From contig DASYDW010000121.1 of assembly GCA_036499395.1 (NCBI GenBank), positions 114,641 to 178,640 on the forward strand: a DNA stretch of 64,000 nt, given 5' to 3'. The notes under the pieces are model-generated. The model was not told the origin of the DNA, did no database searches, and saw only the letters and a list, made by a program, of their open reading frames with translations. Below, piece by piece: positions 26,353 through 36,040 of this stretch (the first letter of the stretch is position 1; each line of letters starts with the position of its first letter). Source of the stretch: Pirellulales bacterium. GTDB lineage: Bacteria > Planctomycetota > Planctomycetia > Pirellulales > JACPPG01. Both the position numbers and the translations under genes were made by a program.

Positions 26353-29300
26353 TCACTCGCCGGCCGTCGCCGGTAGTGGCACCTGCTGGGGCGACATCAG
26401 ATAAGCGATCAGGTCGCGCTGCTGCTCCGGCGTGAGCGTGTCGAGCACGCCCTCAGGCATCAGCGACTGCGTCGAGGGGTGGACTTCATCCACATCCTTC
26501 CGGCTCACCACAATTCGCTCTGTGGGGGTTTGAATCGCGATCGTCTCGCCGGCCTGGTCCGACACGATGCCGCTCAACAACCGACCATCGGCCAGTGCCA
26601 CGTTCGATAGCCGGTAAACCGGCGTCACCGTGGCCGCGGGATCGACGATGTTTTCGAGCAGATAATCAATGTTCACGCGCTGCGCGCCGGTCAGATCGGG
26701 GCCAATCTTCGCCCCCTGGCCAAACAACATGTGGCACGTCGCGCACGCTTTGACGAATCGGGCCCGACCCTGCGAAAGATTGGCCGTGGCCAGGTCCGCC
26801 ACGGGCAGCGAAGCTTTCAGTTGCGCGATGCGCTGCTTTTTCACCTCGGGCACGGAACGGAGTTCGGGCCATAGTCCGTTCACCTGGCCACGAACCGTTT
26901 CATCCGGAAATGCCGCCATCTGCCGCACCTGAAACGCCGGCACCTGCCCACGATCGATCACGCCTGCCGCTACTGCCGTTAGCAGTTGCCGCGCCCAGGC
27001 GGGCCGGGACGCGAGCGTGATGATCGTGGCTTCGCGGGCCGGCTCTTTCAGGTTCCCATAGCTGGTCAACAAGAACCCAGGTATCGAGGCATCGTCGAAC
27101 GCGGCCATCGCACGGACCGCATCCGCCCCTAAATTGCGTTCGTCAGCCATCTTCAACAGCAGCGGCACCAGAGCCGTGGCCCGGGCTTCGACGAGCACGC
27201 GTAGCGCATCGCGTCGCGCGGCCGGGTCAGCGTCATGGTTTGCCGCGATCACCAGCAAACTATCGAGTGCCCGACCATCACCGAACACGACCGACAGGTC
27301 GCGCACCAGGCGCTCGATGTCCTTGTCACTCTTCGCAGTCGCGATTTGTTGCAACGCGTCCCATTTCTTAGGAATCGGCGCCTGCCGCCATCCCCGCAGC
27401 GCCTCGGACATACCCGTCAGAATCGCTTTCGTTCGATCGGGCGATTGCGGATCGCTCGCCAAGGCCACCAGTGCGTCGACCGGCGCCGGGACCGCCTTCA
27501 GGTTTTCCGTCAAACGCCGCGCGATGAATTGCGTCACCAGCGGTATCTTGCACACGGCGGCAAGCGCGACCGCCTCGCCGGGTTTCTCGGGCACAACCGG
27601 CTCGATGCCATACCACAGCATTAGCGGAAAAACGGGATCGGTCGCCAAATCGCCGCGCGTCACCAGTGCTCGCGCCAAATTCCAACGATCGTCATTGCCG
27701 AACCGCTGCAGGGCCGAGGCCATGTAAACCACGACCAGGCCCGAGGGTTCAGCGCTAACTCGCCTGGCCAGGTCGTTGGCCGTTGCTGCGTTTACTCCGC
27801 GGTCGGTCATGATCCGGACCACCGTGGCCCGCACATGCTCGTCCGGATCCGACAGCAATGTACGCAGCCACCCGTCGTCGATCCGACGCATCGACTCGAG
27901 GCACCACAAGGCGCGCACCCGGTCGCGCGGTTCAGCGGCGGCAGCGAACCGTGCTTGCAGCGATTCGGCCAGTCGCTTTTCGACGTTGGCGTCTTTGCGA
28001 ATCCGATCCGCCAGCACGCGCCGCGCCTGCCGCACTAGCCACTCATTGCCCTGAAATTGCAAGTCGATCAGTTTCTCGTCGGAAAGCTTCGACACGTCCG
28101 CAATGGCCGGTCGTTCCGGCTGGCCGTACACGATCTTGTAGATACGCCCCGACGAACGATGAATTCCGTCGTTGTCATGGCATTCGCCGATATCACTCCA
28201 GTCGGCGATGTACACGCCACCATCGGCACCGGTGATCAGATCGAGACCACGAAACCACGGGTCCGAGGTCTTCATGAAGTCCGCCGCATGATGCGCGACG
28301 TAACCCGCCCCCTGTCGCTCGAGCATGTCGTTGTTCAACCGCCGACCGTGAAAGTTGATCGTGAACAGCGTGCCGCGATAACGCTCGGGCCAGTTCAAGC
28401 CCTGATAGATCATCAGCCCACTATGCGCGTGACCGCCGCCTGCCTGATCCGTGGTGGGCGAGACACCGATTTGCCGGATGTCGTGCCACGATTCGGCCGT
28501 ATCCCAATGAAAGTGATCGGCCGTCTGCTCGATCAGTTGATAGATGTGCGGATTGTCGTCCTCGCCATACATGCGGCGGTAATGCGCGCCGGGCAGAGCA
28601 TGCCATAAGTGGCCGATCACGGTGTTGATGAAAAACGGCTCGCCGAACTCGTCCCAATCCATGCCCCAAGAATTCGTCGTGCCCCGGCAATACACTTCGT
28701 AAACCTTGCGCGTCGGATGGTAACGCCAGATCGAGCAACTGGTCGGCGTCCGCTCGGCCGGTGGTGTGCCAGGCCGCCCGACCATCGAAGTCACGAGAAT
28801 TCCTTGCCGACCGTACAACCAACCGTCCGGTCCCCAGCGCAAGCCGTTGGCGATGTTGTGCCGCACTTCCTTGTCGTTGAACCCGTCCAGCACCACCTCG
28901 GGCGGACCGTCCGGCACGTCGTCGCCGTTGTGATCAGGAATGAAAAGCAACTGCGGCGGCGACAACGCCCACACGCCCCCCTGCCCCAGCTCGACACTCG
29001 TCAGCCGGCGCCCCTGGTCCCAGAAGACCTTGTGCCGTTCGGCGCGGCCGTCGTGATCGGCATCTTCGAGAATCACGATCCGATCACGTTGCGAGTCGTC
29101 GAACCCGATGGCCGATTCGGCATACGAATTGTTCTCCGCAACCCATAGTCGTCCACGCGGATCGGTCGCGATGCCGATTGGTTGCGAAACGACCGGCTCC
29201 GACGCAAACAATGTGGCGTGAAAACCCTCGGGCAGCGTGATGCTGCGCAGCGCCTCGTCGGGCGTCAGCAGCCGAATCGTCTCGGCCTGCGTGTTTTTCA

Positions 29301-29385
29301 CATCCGCAGTTTGGGCCGCCGTCTCGGCGGCTCGGCAGAATCCGGGCAAGAGCAACAGCAGCAGAGCGGGCAGAAGTCGCAGCAT
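26353..29385 (-). CDS. PVC-type haem-binding CxxCH protein with HEAT repeats
   Basis: A roughly 1010-residue exported protein. A signal peptide (MLRLLPALLLLLLPGFCRA) is followed by a six-bladed beta-propeller dehydrogenase-like domain (residues about 40-430; motifs PRGRLWVAENNSYAE, LEDADHDGRAE, GADGGVYIADWSDIGECHDN). Next come HEAT-like repeats (about 440-830) and a single cytochrome c motif CATCH with KIGPDLTGAQR near residue 880, then a closing beta module. Planctomycetal relatives are thought to couple oxidation of complex organic compounds to electron transfer, but the substrate is not known. ATG 29385 is chosen because it opens the signal peptide; the frame reaches GTG 29418. Confidence 0.92.
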   Translation of the reverse strand: MLRLLPALLLLLLPGFCRAAETAAQTADVKNTQAETIRLLTPDEALRSITLPEGFHATLFASEPVVSQPIGIATDPRGRLWVAENNSYAESAIGFDDSQRDRIVILEDADHDGRAERHKVFWDQGRRLTSVELGQGGVWALSPPQLLFIPDHNGDDVPDGPPEVVLDGFNDKEVRHNIANGLRWGPDGWLYGRQGILVTSMVGRPGTPPAERTPTSCSIWRYHPTRKVYEVYCRGTTNSWGMDWDEFGEPFFINTVIGHLWHALPGAHYRRMYGEDDNPHIYQLIEQTADHFHWDTAESWHDIRQIGVSPTTDQAGGGHAHSGLMIYQGLNWPERYRGTLFTINFHGRRLNNDMLERQGAGYVAHHAADFMKTSDPWFRGLDLITGADGGVYIADWSDIGECHDNDGIHRSSGRIYKIVYGQPERPAIADVSKLSDEKLIDLQFQGNEWLVRQARRVLADRIRKDANVEKRLAESLQARFAAAAEPRDRVRALWCLESMRRIDDGWLRTLLSDPDEHVRATVVRIMTDRGVNAATANDLARRVSAEPSGLVVVYMASALQRFGNDDRWNLARALVTRGDLATDPVFPLMLWYGIEPVVPEKPGEAVALAAVCKIPLVTQFIARRLTENLKAVPAPVDALVALASDPQSPDRTKAILTGMSEALRGWRQAPIPKKWDALQQIATAKSDKDIERLVRDLSVVFGDGRALDSLLVIAANHDADPAARRDALRVLVEARATALVPLLLKMADERNLGADAVRAMAAFDDASIPGFLLTSYGNLKEPAREATIITLASRPAWARQLLTAVAAGVIDRGQVPAFQVRQMAAFPDETVRGQVNGLWPELRSVPEVKKQRIAQLKASLPVADLATANLSQGRARFVKACATCHMLFGQGAKIGPDLTGAQRVNIDYLLENIVDPAATVTPVYRLSNVALADGRLLSGIVSDQAGETIAIQTPTERIVVSRKDVDEVHPSTQSLMPEGVLDTLTPEQQRDLIAYLMSPQQVPLPATAGE

Positions 29386-29655
29386 CGTCGGTAACACCAA
29401 AGGACTGAAGGTTCGCACACCACCCCGAAAGCGTCTGGCTCGAACGGGCGCGAGGCAGGGAGCTATTTTGGCCCAAGACGGCGGTTACACAACCACCCGT
29501 CGCACCGGCAAATGCGGTGCAAGCCGTACGGTTCAACCTGCATCGGAACAGACCGTTATGCCCCCCTTGGATATCGTTGCAAGGCTGGGAGCGACAAACA
29601 ATACTGGGGGATTCCCAACTCCTCTCGCCGCCCGACATCCGAGGACGCCGCCCCG

Positions 29656-32016
29656 ATGAGTTCGCCGACCACGCCCGAGTCTGAGCCCGAGACCGAAGTC
29701 CTCGACAACGTCCCCGAGGTTGCCAGCGAACCGTTCGATTGGCAGCCGTGGTTGTGGGGGGGATTGCTCGCCTTCTTGGTCCTGCTGGTTTACTGGCCGG
29801 CCCTGAGCAATGGCTACATCTGGGACGACGACGCACACGTCCTGAGTAACCTGGCGCTGCGCGAACCGGCCGGGCTCTACAACATGTGGTTCAAGTGGGG
29901 CACCATCCCGCAGTACTACCCACTGGTGCATACCACGCTGTGGGTCGAATATCAGATCTGGGGCTTCGACCCCCACGGCTACCACCTGGTGAACATGCTG
30001 TGGCATGCGGCGGGCGTAATCCTGCTATGGCGCGTGCTACTGCGTCTGAACGTGCCTGGCGCCTGGTTGGCAGCCGCGATATTCGCCGTGCATCCGGTGT
30101 GCGTCGAAAGCGTGGCCTGGGTCTCGGAACTGAAGAACGTGCAGTCGTGTGCTTTTGCGCTCGCTTCGATCTTGGTTTATCTGCGCTATGCGCCTCCTGA
30201 CGAGCCGGCCGATGCCAAGCGTCCCACCGAGGGCTGGGACTACGAACTCGCGCTTGGTTTGTTCGTCGCCGCGCTACTGAGCAAGACCGTCACGGCCGTC
30301 GTGCCGGCGGTGCTGTTGGTGATCTACTGGTGGAAACGGGGCCGTATAACCAGTCGCGACGTGGGTGAGTTGATCCCGTTCTTTATCTTCGGCGCGGTGC
30401 TGGGCAGCATCACGGTCTGGCTGGAAACGACGTACGTCGGTGCGGCAGGCGCCGAATGGAATTACTCACTGGTCGAACGCATGTTGATCGCCGGACGCGC
30501 GCTGTGGTTCTATGCCGGCAAACTCGTCTGGCCTCATCCGCTCGTCTTTTTCTATCCCCGCTTTGACATCGACGCCCGGGTGTGGTGGCAATACCTGTTC
30601 CCGGTGGGGGCTGTTGCCACGCTCGTCGCGCTGTGGTTAGCGCGCGGTACGATCGGCCGTGGTCCGGCCGCGGCGGCGCTGATTTTCACCATTGGCGTGG
30701 CGCCGGCGCTGGGCTTCTTCAACGTTTATCCGTTCCGCTACGCGCTCGTGGCTGACCATTTCCAATACCAGGCCTCGATTGCGCTCCTAACTTTGACTGC
30801 CGCCGCGTTGACCTTGATCGGCCGCAACTTGCCGCGCGTCGTGGCCGCCGCAGCTGGGGGCCTGTTGCTCGTCCCGTTGGTGGTGGCCGCTCATCAGCAA
30901 ACACACGTCTACGAGAATCTCGAAACGCTCTACACCGCCGTGATCGCCGAAAATCCTGACAGTTGGATGGCGCAGATCAACCTGGCGGATTTCCTCGACC
31001 ATCGCGGCCGTACCGACGAGGCGATTCCACATTACCGCGCCGGCCTGGAGACGATGACCAAGAGCAACTGGCATCTGGGCGATCTGAGCCGGGCCTTGTC
31101 ACTGACCGACCAGCTTGATGCGGGCATCGCGCAGTTCGAAGAGGATTTAACGGCCGAGCACTCCGATCTGGAAAGCGCCGAACTGCACCGTCACCTGGCG
31201 GATGTCTTGCATCTTGCTAATCGTGACGATGATGCCATTAAGCACTACGAAGCCGCATTGGAATTGAACGAGAAGAGTCCCTTGGCGCTCGCCAGTCTTG
31301 GGCAATTGCTGATCGACAAGCAGCAGGTCGACGAAGGGATCGAAAAGCTGCACGAGTCGCTCGAATTGAGTCCGCACAATGCGCTCGCCCAACAGAACCT
31401 GGGCATCGCGCTGCGCAAGCAAGGCAAACTGGACGACGCGATCCAAGCCCTCGCACTTGCCGCACAGTTGGGCCCCAACAATGCCAAAACGCGCGAAGAA
31501 CTGGCCACGGTTCTGCTGCTGAAGGGGGACGTGCCGAACGCCGCCAATCAATTGCAGATGTCACTGATGCTGGACGACAAAAGCGCGCCGGCCCACAACC
31601 TGGCCGGTATGATTCGCGCCCAGGAAGGAAAGCTCGATCTGGCGGAAAAGGAATTCGAGACAGCGCTAATGCTCGATCCCGCGCATGTTGCGGCAAAAAG
31701 CAATCTCGAAAAACTGCGCGAATTCCTGGCCCAGCAGAAGGCGGCCGCCGCGGCTGCCGTGCCGGCAAACGGCGCGCCCGCCGCGAACGTTCCCGGCGCG
31801 CCAGTACCATCAGGCGAAGCAACGAAGGAAGGCGAAGAAAAACCGGCCGCTTCCCCAGCCGAACCGCCCGCTGCGGTACCGAGCACAACAGAACCAAGCG
31901 ATCCGAATCCAAGCGCTGCGGAAGCACCTGCCGGCGAGGCTCCTGCGGCGGAAGCCACCACTCCTTCAGCCACGCCGCCGTCAGCTCCAGCACCAGCTCC
32001 GGCACCGCAGAACTAG
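29656..32016 (+). CDS. GT-C-like membrane protein with TPR domain
   Basis: A 786-residue inner-membrane protein. About ten to eleven membrane segments fill residues 35-410. The first loop carries NGYIWDDDAHVLSN, an Asp pair in the position used by GT-C glycosyltransferases such as PMT and TMTC proteins. At least seven TPR units follow (about 440-700; for example IAQFEEDLTAEHSDLESAEL, IKHYEAALELNEKSPLALAS). The tail of about 80 residues is low-complexity Ala/Pro/Glu. It could O-glycosylate exported proteins, as proposed for TMTC-like proteins, but no enzyme activity is shown by sequence. ATG 29656 begins MSSPTTPESEPETE, a soluble N-terminus. Confidence 0.85.
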   Translation: MSSPTTPESEPETEVLDNVPEVASEPFDWQPWLWGGLLAFLVLLVYWPALSNGYIWDDDAHVLSNLALREPAGLYNMWFKWGTIPQYYPLVHTTLWVEYQIWGFDPHGYHLVNMLWHAAGVILLWRVLLRLNVPGAWLAAAIFAVHPVCVESVAWVSELKNVQSCAFALASILVYLRYAPPDEPADAKRPTEGWDYELALGLFVAALLSKTVTAVVPAVLLVIYWWKRGRITSRDVGELIPFFIFGAVLGSITVWLETTYVGAAGAEWNYSLVERMLIAGRALWFYAGKLVWPHPLVFFYPRFDIDARVWWQYLFPVGAVATLVALWLARGTIGRGPAAAALIFTIGVAPALGFFNVYPFRYALVADHFQYQASIALLTLTAAALTLIGRNLPRVVAAAAGGLLLVPLVVAAHQQTHVYENLETLYTAVIAENPDSWMAQINLADFLDHRGRTDEAIPHYRAGLETMTKSNWHLGDLSRALSLTDQLDAGIAQFEEDLTAEHSDLESAELHRHLADVLHLANRDDDAIKHYEAALELNEKSPLALASLGQLLIDKQQVDEGIEKLHESLELSPHNALAQQNLGIALRKQGKLDDAIQALALAAQLGPNNAKTREELATVLLLKGDVPNAANQLQMSLMLDDKSAPAHNLAGMIRAQEGKLDLAEKEFETALMLDPAHVAAKSNLEKLREFLAQQKAAAAAAVPANGAPAANVPGAPVPSGEATKEGEEKPAASPAEPPAAVPSTTEPSDPNPSAAEAPAGEAPAAEATTPSATPPSAPAPAPAPQN

Positions 32017-32391
32017 CGGCGGAGCGGTTGTTGATCGCTCTGCCGTTCGGCATAGGCGCAGAAGGCGAGTGAACTGCGCCCTGCTATCGCCCAAGAGCGA
32101 CCAGGCAGGATGGACAAATCTTACGGCCTAAGACCTCTCACCCATTGTGCGTGCTGGCGCGCAGCGGGCCGCGTTAATGTCAACCGATCTTGCGCAATAT
32201 ACACGGCGCATTAAAGTTCTGTGCGGCGATTCCAGCCGCAAAACCCTTGCGTCCGATATTGCTCTTAGGACGCGAACGTTTTACCCACTGGGTACGCTCG
32301 CACACGACCGGCAAAGTTGTCGACCCGCACTCGGCACACGCATTCGGTAAGAATCAGGGGGAACCGCCCGCATTCCGCCGGGCGGTGGCAG
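32017..32391. other. intergenic region, no gene seen
   Basis: 375 bases downstream of the TPR gene. No ORF with a convincing ribosome site is present on either strand, and no terminator with a T-run was seen. A long frame (32190-33194) crosses part of it but is a shadow of the next gene. Confidence 0.4.
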
Positions 32392-33066
32392 ATGAAATCG
32401 AATCCACAGTCATCCGGCAGCCGCACACGCGGCATCTTTCGCGGCGCTGGCCTTCTGCCCATCATTGCGCTGCTATTCATTCATTCGCAATTCGCTCGCG
32501 CGCAGTCGTCCGTCGCGCCAGACGCGATGCGCCGTCTGCCACCTTTGACCAGCGTCACGACTTCATCGCGGCGCACTTCCCCGGCCGATGTTGTCCGCGC
32601 GACATCGCCGCACTCCGCACTGCCGGGCATTACCGTCGGCCAGGTGCAAACCTTTCCACGCGGAAGCGCAGCGCAGGGCATCCAGCCCTACTCTACGGTC
32701 GCCAATCACACCGGTGGCGATATTCAATTGACGAGCGCCCTCGTGGCACCCGCGGCGAGCGTCGTTCCGATGCGCCGACTGCCGCCGCTGACGACCGTCT
32801 TCTCGGCATCGTCGCGCGGACCGGCGCGCCCCGGGTTGCCCGCTCACATCAGCCGCGAAGCACCGGGCAGCCGATCGCCGACCGCCGTGGCCCGCGTCCT
32901 GCCGGGTTCGCTCGCCATCTCGGGCCGGGCCGTCTATCTGGGAGTGCCGCCTCAGCCGGCGACGTCGGCAGGCGACCTGAGCGCCGTCGGACTTTCGACG
33001 CTGCACCCCGGCGGCCTAATGCCGAAAATGCAGCCAAGCCCGATCAGCCAAATGCCTCCGCGCTAA
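32392..33066 (+). CDS. secreted low-complexity protein with internal repeat
   Basis: A 224-residue protein with a signal peptide (FRGAGLLPIIALLFIHSQFA, cleavage near RAQSS). The mature part is rich in Pro, Ser, Arg and Ala and poor in acidic residues. The phrase MRRLPPLTSV near residue 50 recurs as MRRLPPLTTV near residue 128, each followed by a Ser/Arg-rich stretch, so the protein contains an internal duplication. No domain is recognised. The ATG at 32392 has GGTGG eight bases upstream. It is probably exported to periplasm or surface. Confidence 0.6.
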   Translation: MKSNPQSSGSRTRGIFRGAGLLPIIALLFIHSQFARAQSSVAPDAMRRLPPLTSVTTSSRRTSPADVVRATSPHSALPGITVGQVQTFPRGSAAQGIQPYSTVANHTGGDIQLTSALVAPAASVVPMRRLPPLTTVFSASSRGPARPGLPAHISREAPGSRSPTAVARVLPGSLAISGRAVYLGVPPQPATSAGDLSAVGLSTLHPGGLMPKMQPSPISQMPPR

Positions 33067-33476
33067 TCGATGCGAAGCAATGCGGCTCATCGAAGCCGCC
33101 GCGGCGACAGAATCTCCAGCCTCGCGCCGATCAAGCGCACGCCGAAGCGCCCCTGGAAAACAAAGCGAGCCGCCAGGATCAGGCTTTCAACTAGGAAAGC
33201 CACCGGCGGCTCGACGCCCGCGCTCCCTGGAAAGGGACCGCAGGCTTAATCGTTACCTTAGGACGATGTGCGGCGAAACGCAAGAAAAAAGCGTCGCGCG
33301 AATTTCAACCAGTGCATGCCGTGTTACGCCGTAACATCGCATGACGATCGAGCGCCCACGGCCTTCACTTTTCCATTCACATCCGATCAACGCGTGCTGG
33401 CATCGCGGTATGCATCATGATTCGCGGCGCAAGAGAGAAACTCGCGGCTGCACAATCACGAATTGAGAAAGCACCG
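33067..33476. other. intergenic region, no gene seen
   Basis: 410 bases between convergent genes. It lacks a supported ORF and contains some A/T-rich patches (33270-33330, 33350-33440). No tRNA or conserved RNA was recognised. Confidence 0.4.
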
Positions 33477-34694
33477 TTAGGCTGCAATACGGCAATCGCC
33501 GCGCCGCCGTCTACCAGTTCCCAACAGCGCGCATGAAGCCAAGATCGTCAGCAGCCAGGCCGACGGTTCAGGCACTTGCGATCCACCGGACATGCCTGTG
33601 CCCCCCCCCGTCCCAGCGCTGCCGTAGGTTCCTAGCCAATCCGATGAGATGATCGCCAGATCCTGGCCGTTGACGATGCCATCGTGATTCACGTCGCCGG
33701 GGTTCGCGACTGTTCGCAGCCATCCGCTCGCCACCAGGGCCAAGTCCTGCGCATTCACCACGCCGTCGCCGTTAGCGTCACCGCTGAGCGGCACCAGGTG
33801 ATATCCCAGAATGTCGAGCCCTGTGAATTCCACGCCCAGATTCGGCGCCACGCCACGCGTTGCGTAGGCATCCTGCACGTGCGGAATCGCGGCGCCGTTA
33901 GGAAAGCTATACCAATCGCTGAAGTCTCCGCCGGCATGCTGGTTGAATTGCGCCAGGTCGGTCGTGCCATTGAGGGAGAAAAAGGCGGTGGTGGTCAGAG
34001 ACGTCGAGAAGCTGCGGGCGCCGCTTTGATCGTAACGAAACAGGTCCAGCGGCCAGATAGCGGTGCTCGGCGCCGGGTCACCATTTTTGGCCACGTTCGA
34101 TAGTGCCGAGCCAAAGCCCAGCACTTCGTCCATCTCGTGCATCGTCGTCGACATCAGATCGAATTTCGTGGGATCGGTCGCCGATCGCGACAGATTCATG
34201 ATCGACGTGTTCAACGAGATCGTGCCGTCCGGCATGCCAGCAGGCGGAACGATACTGATGCCTAAAGCCCGCGCGTTGGGCAATTGCACGTTCACCGTAC
34301 CATTGCTATTGACCGGGTTCGTCGCCGTGTTGGGCAAATGGCTGACCGCAATGCCATCGTTGGTGCTCGTCGCGTGAGTCGCTAGCGCCGCGACGTAACT
34401 TTGATAAGGCATGGGATCATAATAGGTGCTGTTCTCTCCCAAGCCGGTCGTCATCTCCCGATAGGTGATGTTCACCGTGATCGAGTCGGTAATGATATGT
34501 TCATAGATCGCGATCGCCGAGTTGATCGTCGCCTCGATCGTCGCGGCGTTCGGGTCGCTTTTGATCGTGCTGTCGAACGTCGGCACGATCGTAATGGCAC
34601 TAGTGGAAACACTGTGCCCACCCACAAACGCCATAACGGCCAGCACTGTCCAGCAGGATCGCCCACGCCGGCCCACGAAAGTCATCCCTGACAT
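33477..34694 (-). CDS. secreted metalloprotease-like PEP-CTERM protein with dockerin-like repeats
   Basis: A 405-residue exported protein. The N-terminal signal (WTVLAVMAFVGGHSVSTSA) precedes a domain that resembles the NF038122 metalloprotease-like family, with HEMDEVLGFG, a zinc-type HExxxxLG motif, near residue 190. Two dockerin-like calcium loops follow (GDANGDGVVNAQDLALVASG and GDVNHDGIVNGQDLAIISSD). The C-terminus is a PEP-CTERM sorting signal, VPEPSAWLLTILASCALLG, ending in basic residues. It would be secreted, calcium-bound and anchored or released by an exosortase encoded elsewhere. ATG 34694 gives MSGMTFVGRRGR. Confidence 0.85.
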   Translation of the reverse strand: MSGMTFVGRRGRSCWTVLAVMAFVGGHSVSTSAITIVPTFDSTIKSDPNAATIEATINSAIAIYEHIITDSITVNITYREMTTGLGENSTYYDPMPYQSYVAALATHATSTNDGIAVSHLPNTATNPVNSNGTVNVQLPNARALGISIVPPAGMPDGTISLNTSIMNLSRSATDPTKFDLMSTTMHEMDEVLGFGSALSNVAKNGDPAPSTAIWPLDLFRYDQSGARSFSTSLTTTAFFSLNGTTDLAQFNQHAGGDFSDWYSFPNGAAIPHVQDAYATRGVAPNLGVEFTGLDILGYHLVPLSGDANGDGVVNAQDLALVASGWLRTVANPGDVNHDGIVNGQDLAIISSDWLGTYGSAGTGGGTGMSGGSQVPEPSAWLLTILASCALLGTGRRRRGDCRIAA

Positions 34695-34855
34695 CAACTG
34701 TTCGTCCCGTACACGACCCCTGAATTGGTGACCATATCGTATCAGGACTGGCTAAATTCTGCTTTACCAGTTTTCCGGTTGGGGGCGGCAGGCGTCGGCG
34801 ACGCGATGACGGGAGATTGCCAAAGCTGTACCGGCCGCGAATCGACCGGTGGGCC

Positions 34856-35056
34856 CTATTGGCAAGACGGCCCCAGCCGCAGCACCATGTCGGCGGCCCA
34901 CGCCTCCATCTCCGGCAACCCCTCGGCAAATTCGCGACCCGATTCGCTATGGATGCGACGGATCGCCATGCAGAACAGCAACACCTCTTGCGCGTGCTTC
35001 CGCGCTTCTTCCACCGAGGGGTAATAGCCTTGAAAGTATGGTGCCAATCGATTCAT
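34856..35056 (-). CDS. small hypothetical protein
   Basis: A 66-residue helical protein, MNRLAPYFQGYYPSVEEARK at the start, with a central QEVLLFCMAIRRIHSESGRE. The composition and ordered charge spacing look protein-like. GTGGA lies about 13 bases before the ATG. No family is recognised; the gene could be cytoplasmic. Confidence 0.45.
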   Translation of the reverse strand: MNRLAPYFQGYYPSVEEARKHAQEVLLFCMAIRRIHSESGREFAEGLPEMEAWAADMVLRLGPSCQ

Positions 35057-35262
35057 GACAGTTTTCCACTAATCAGGCGGGGCCAAGCTGTTCCGCCCGT
35101 GCTCCACGTAAGACAGCCAGTCGTCTTAAAACTGCAGGTAACAACGCACCCTGCTCCAGAGCAAACGCCGCGCCGAATACGCTATAGGAGCGACAACGTT
35201 TTCGTTGCGATCGCGCGGCCGAGGCGGCGCGAGTGTCCCCCACCGTAAATCGGCCCGCACCC

Positions 35263-35475
35263 TCAATCGGGAAACCCGGCCGTTTCCAACGGAACCGGCT
35301 CGCTGAGCATCGCCGCCCGTTCGTGAAAGACATAACCGCATTGCGCCCCCGTGCAGCGGTACGAAACGTCGACCCCGCTGATCGACATGCCTCCGCTTGG
35401 ATCGATTTCAAACCTTGGCAGATAAGCGTCACGATGCGCAACGCGATGGCATCGGGGACAGCAAACCTCGGTCAT
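35263..35475 (-). CDS. small zinc-ribbon protein
   Basis: A 70-residue protein starting MTEVCCPRCHRVAHRDAYLP. Two cysteine pairs (CPRC and C-x5-C in YRCTGAQCGYVF) form a zinc-ribbon pattern. GGAG lies about 12 bases before the ATG. Similar mini zinc ribbons occur widely in bacteria and often bind nucleic acid or act as chaperone subunits, but nothing more can be said here. Confidence 0.5.
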   Translation of the reverse strand: MTEVCCPRCHRVAHRDAYLPRFEIDPSGGMSISGVDVSYRCTGAQCGYVFHERAAMLSEPVPLETAGFPD

Positions 35476-35656
35476 GACTGGACTCCATCACGCCCCTGGC
35501 CGAGCACTCTATGCGATAAATACCACGGGCGCGCACGATGCGCGACATCACTGGGATATGGCATCGGCGCCCGCGGCAAACCGTGGCCTTGGGCTTTGAC
35601 ATTCAAGGCACACGGTTCCGACCGAACTCCCTTGCGAACGGCGTGCCATAATTCCC

Positions 35657-35794
35657 TCAAGGACGTCGGCTTTCGCGTCCCTTCCTCGCCACAGCCCAAA
35701 TCAGGGCCGCGAAAGGAGCTAGGGAAACCAGCACGCAAACGGTGCCGAATACAAACAGCACCGGCGACGGGGTCATTTCGAAATCAGTGCTCAT
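35657..35794 (-). CDS. single-span membrane microprotein
   Basis: A 45-residue protein with one membrane segment (PVLFVFGTVCVLVSLAPFAA) and a basic C-terminus ending RKGRESRRP. The ATG at 35794 follows GGGGAGAT, a strong ribosome site. The gene lies just past the terminator at 35842-35879, so it needs its own promoter. No family known. Confidence 0.5.
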   Translation of the reverse strand: MSTDFEMTPSPVLFVFGTVCVLVSLAPFAALIWAVARKGRESRRP

Positions 35795-35841
35795 ATCTCC
35801 CCACAAGGTCACGGGAAGCGGCCTGTTGCCGCCGCAAGGTA

Positions 35842-35879
35842 AAAAAACGGCCGTCGGAAAAAACATTTCCGACGGCCGA
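35842..35879 (-). terminator. rho-independent terminator, minus strand
   Basis: Perfect 13-base arms, CGGCCGTCGGAAA (35849-35861) and TTTCCGACGGCCG (35867-35879), with a five-base loop. On the minus strand the hairpin is followed by seven T (35842-35848). It would end transcription coming from the gene at 36041-36451. Confidence 0.8.
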
Positions 35880-36040
35880 GCCCGAAACGCTTCCTGCGCC
35901 CCGACCGTAACAGATACGCGAGTGGACGGGGCAATCCTGACAAGGACCGATTTGCGATCGCAATCAGACTGCGATCATCGCGACCGCAAGAGGCCGACGA
36001 GTTGCGTGCCGGCGCACCCGCAACGGGCGAGATTCATCTC

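Noticed and set aside
32190..33194. Long plus-strand frame of 334 codons
   Set aside because: It overlaps the signal-peptide protein at 32392-33066 in another frame and has no domain or ribosome site. Its composition (Arg/Pro-rich) is that of a shadow frame in GC-rich DNA.
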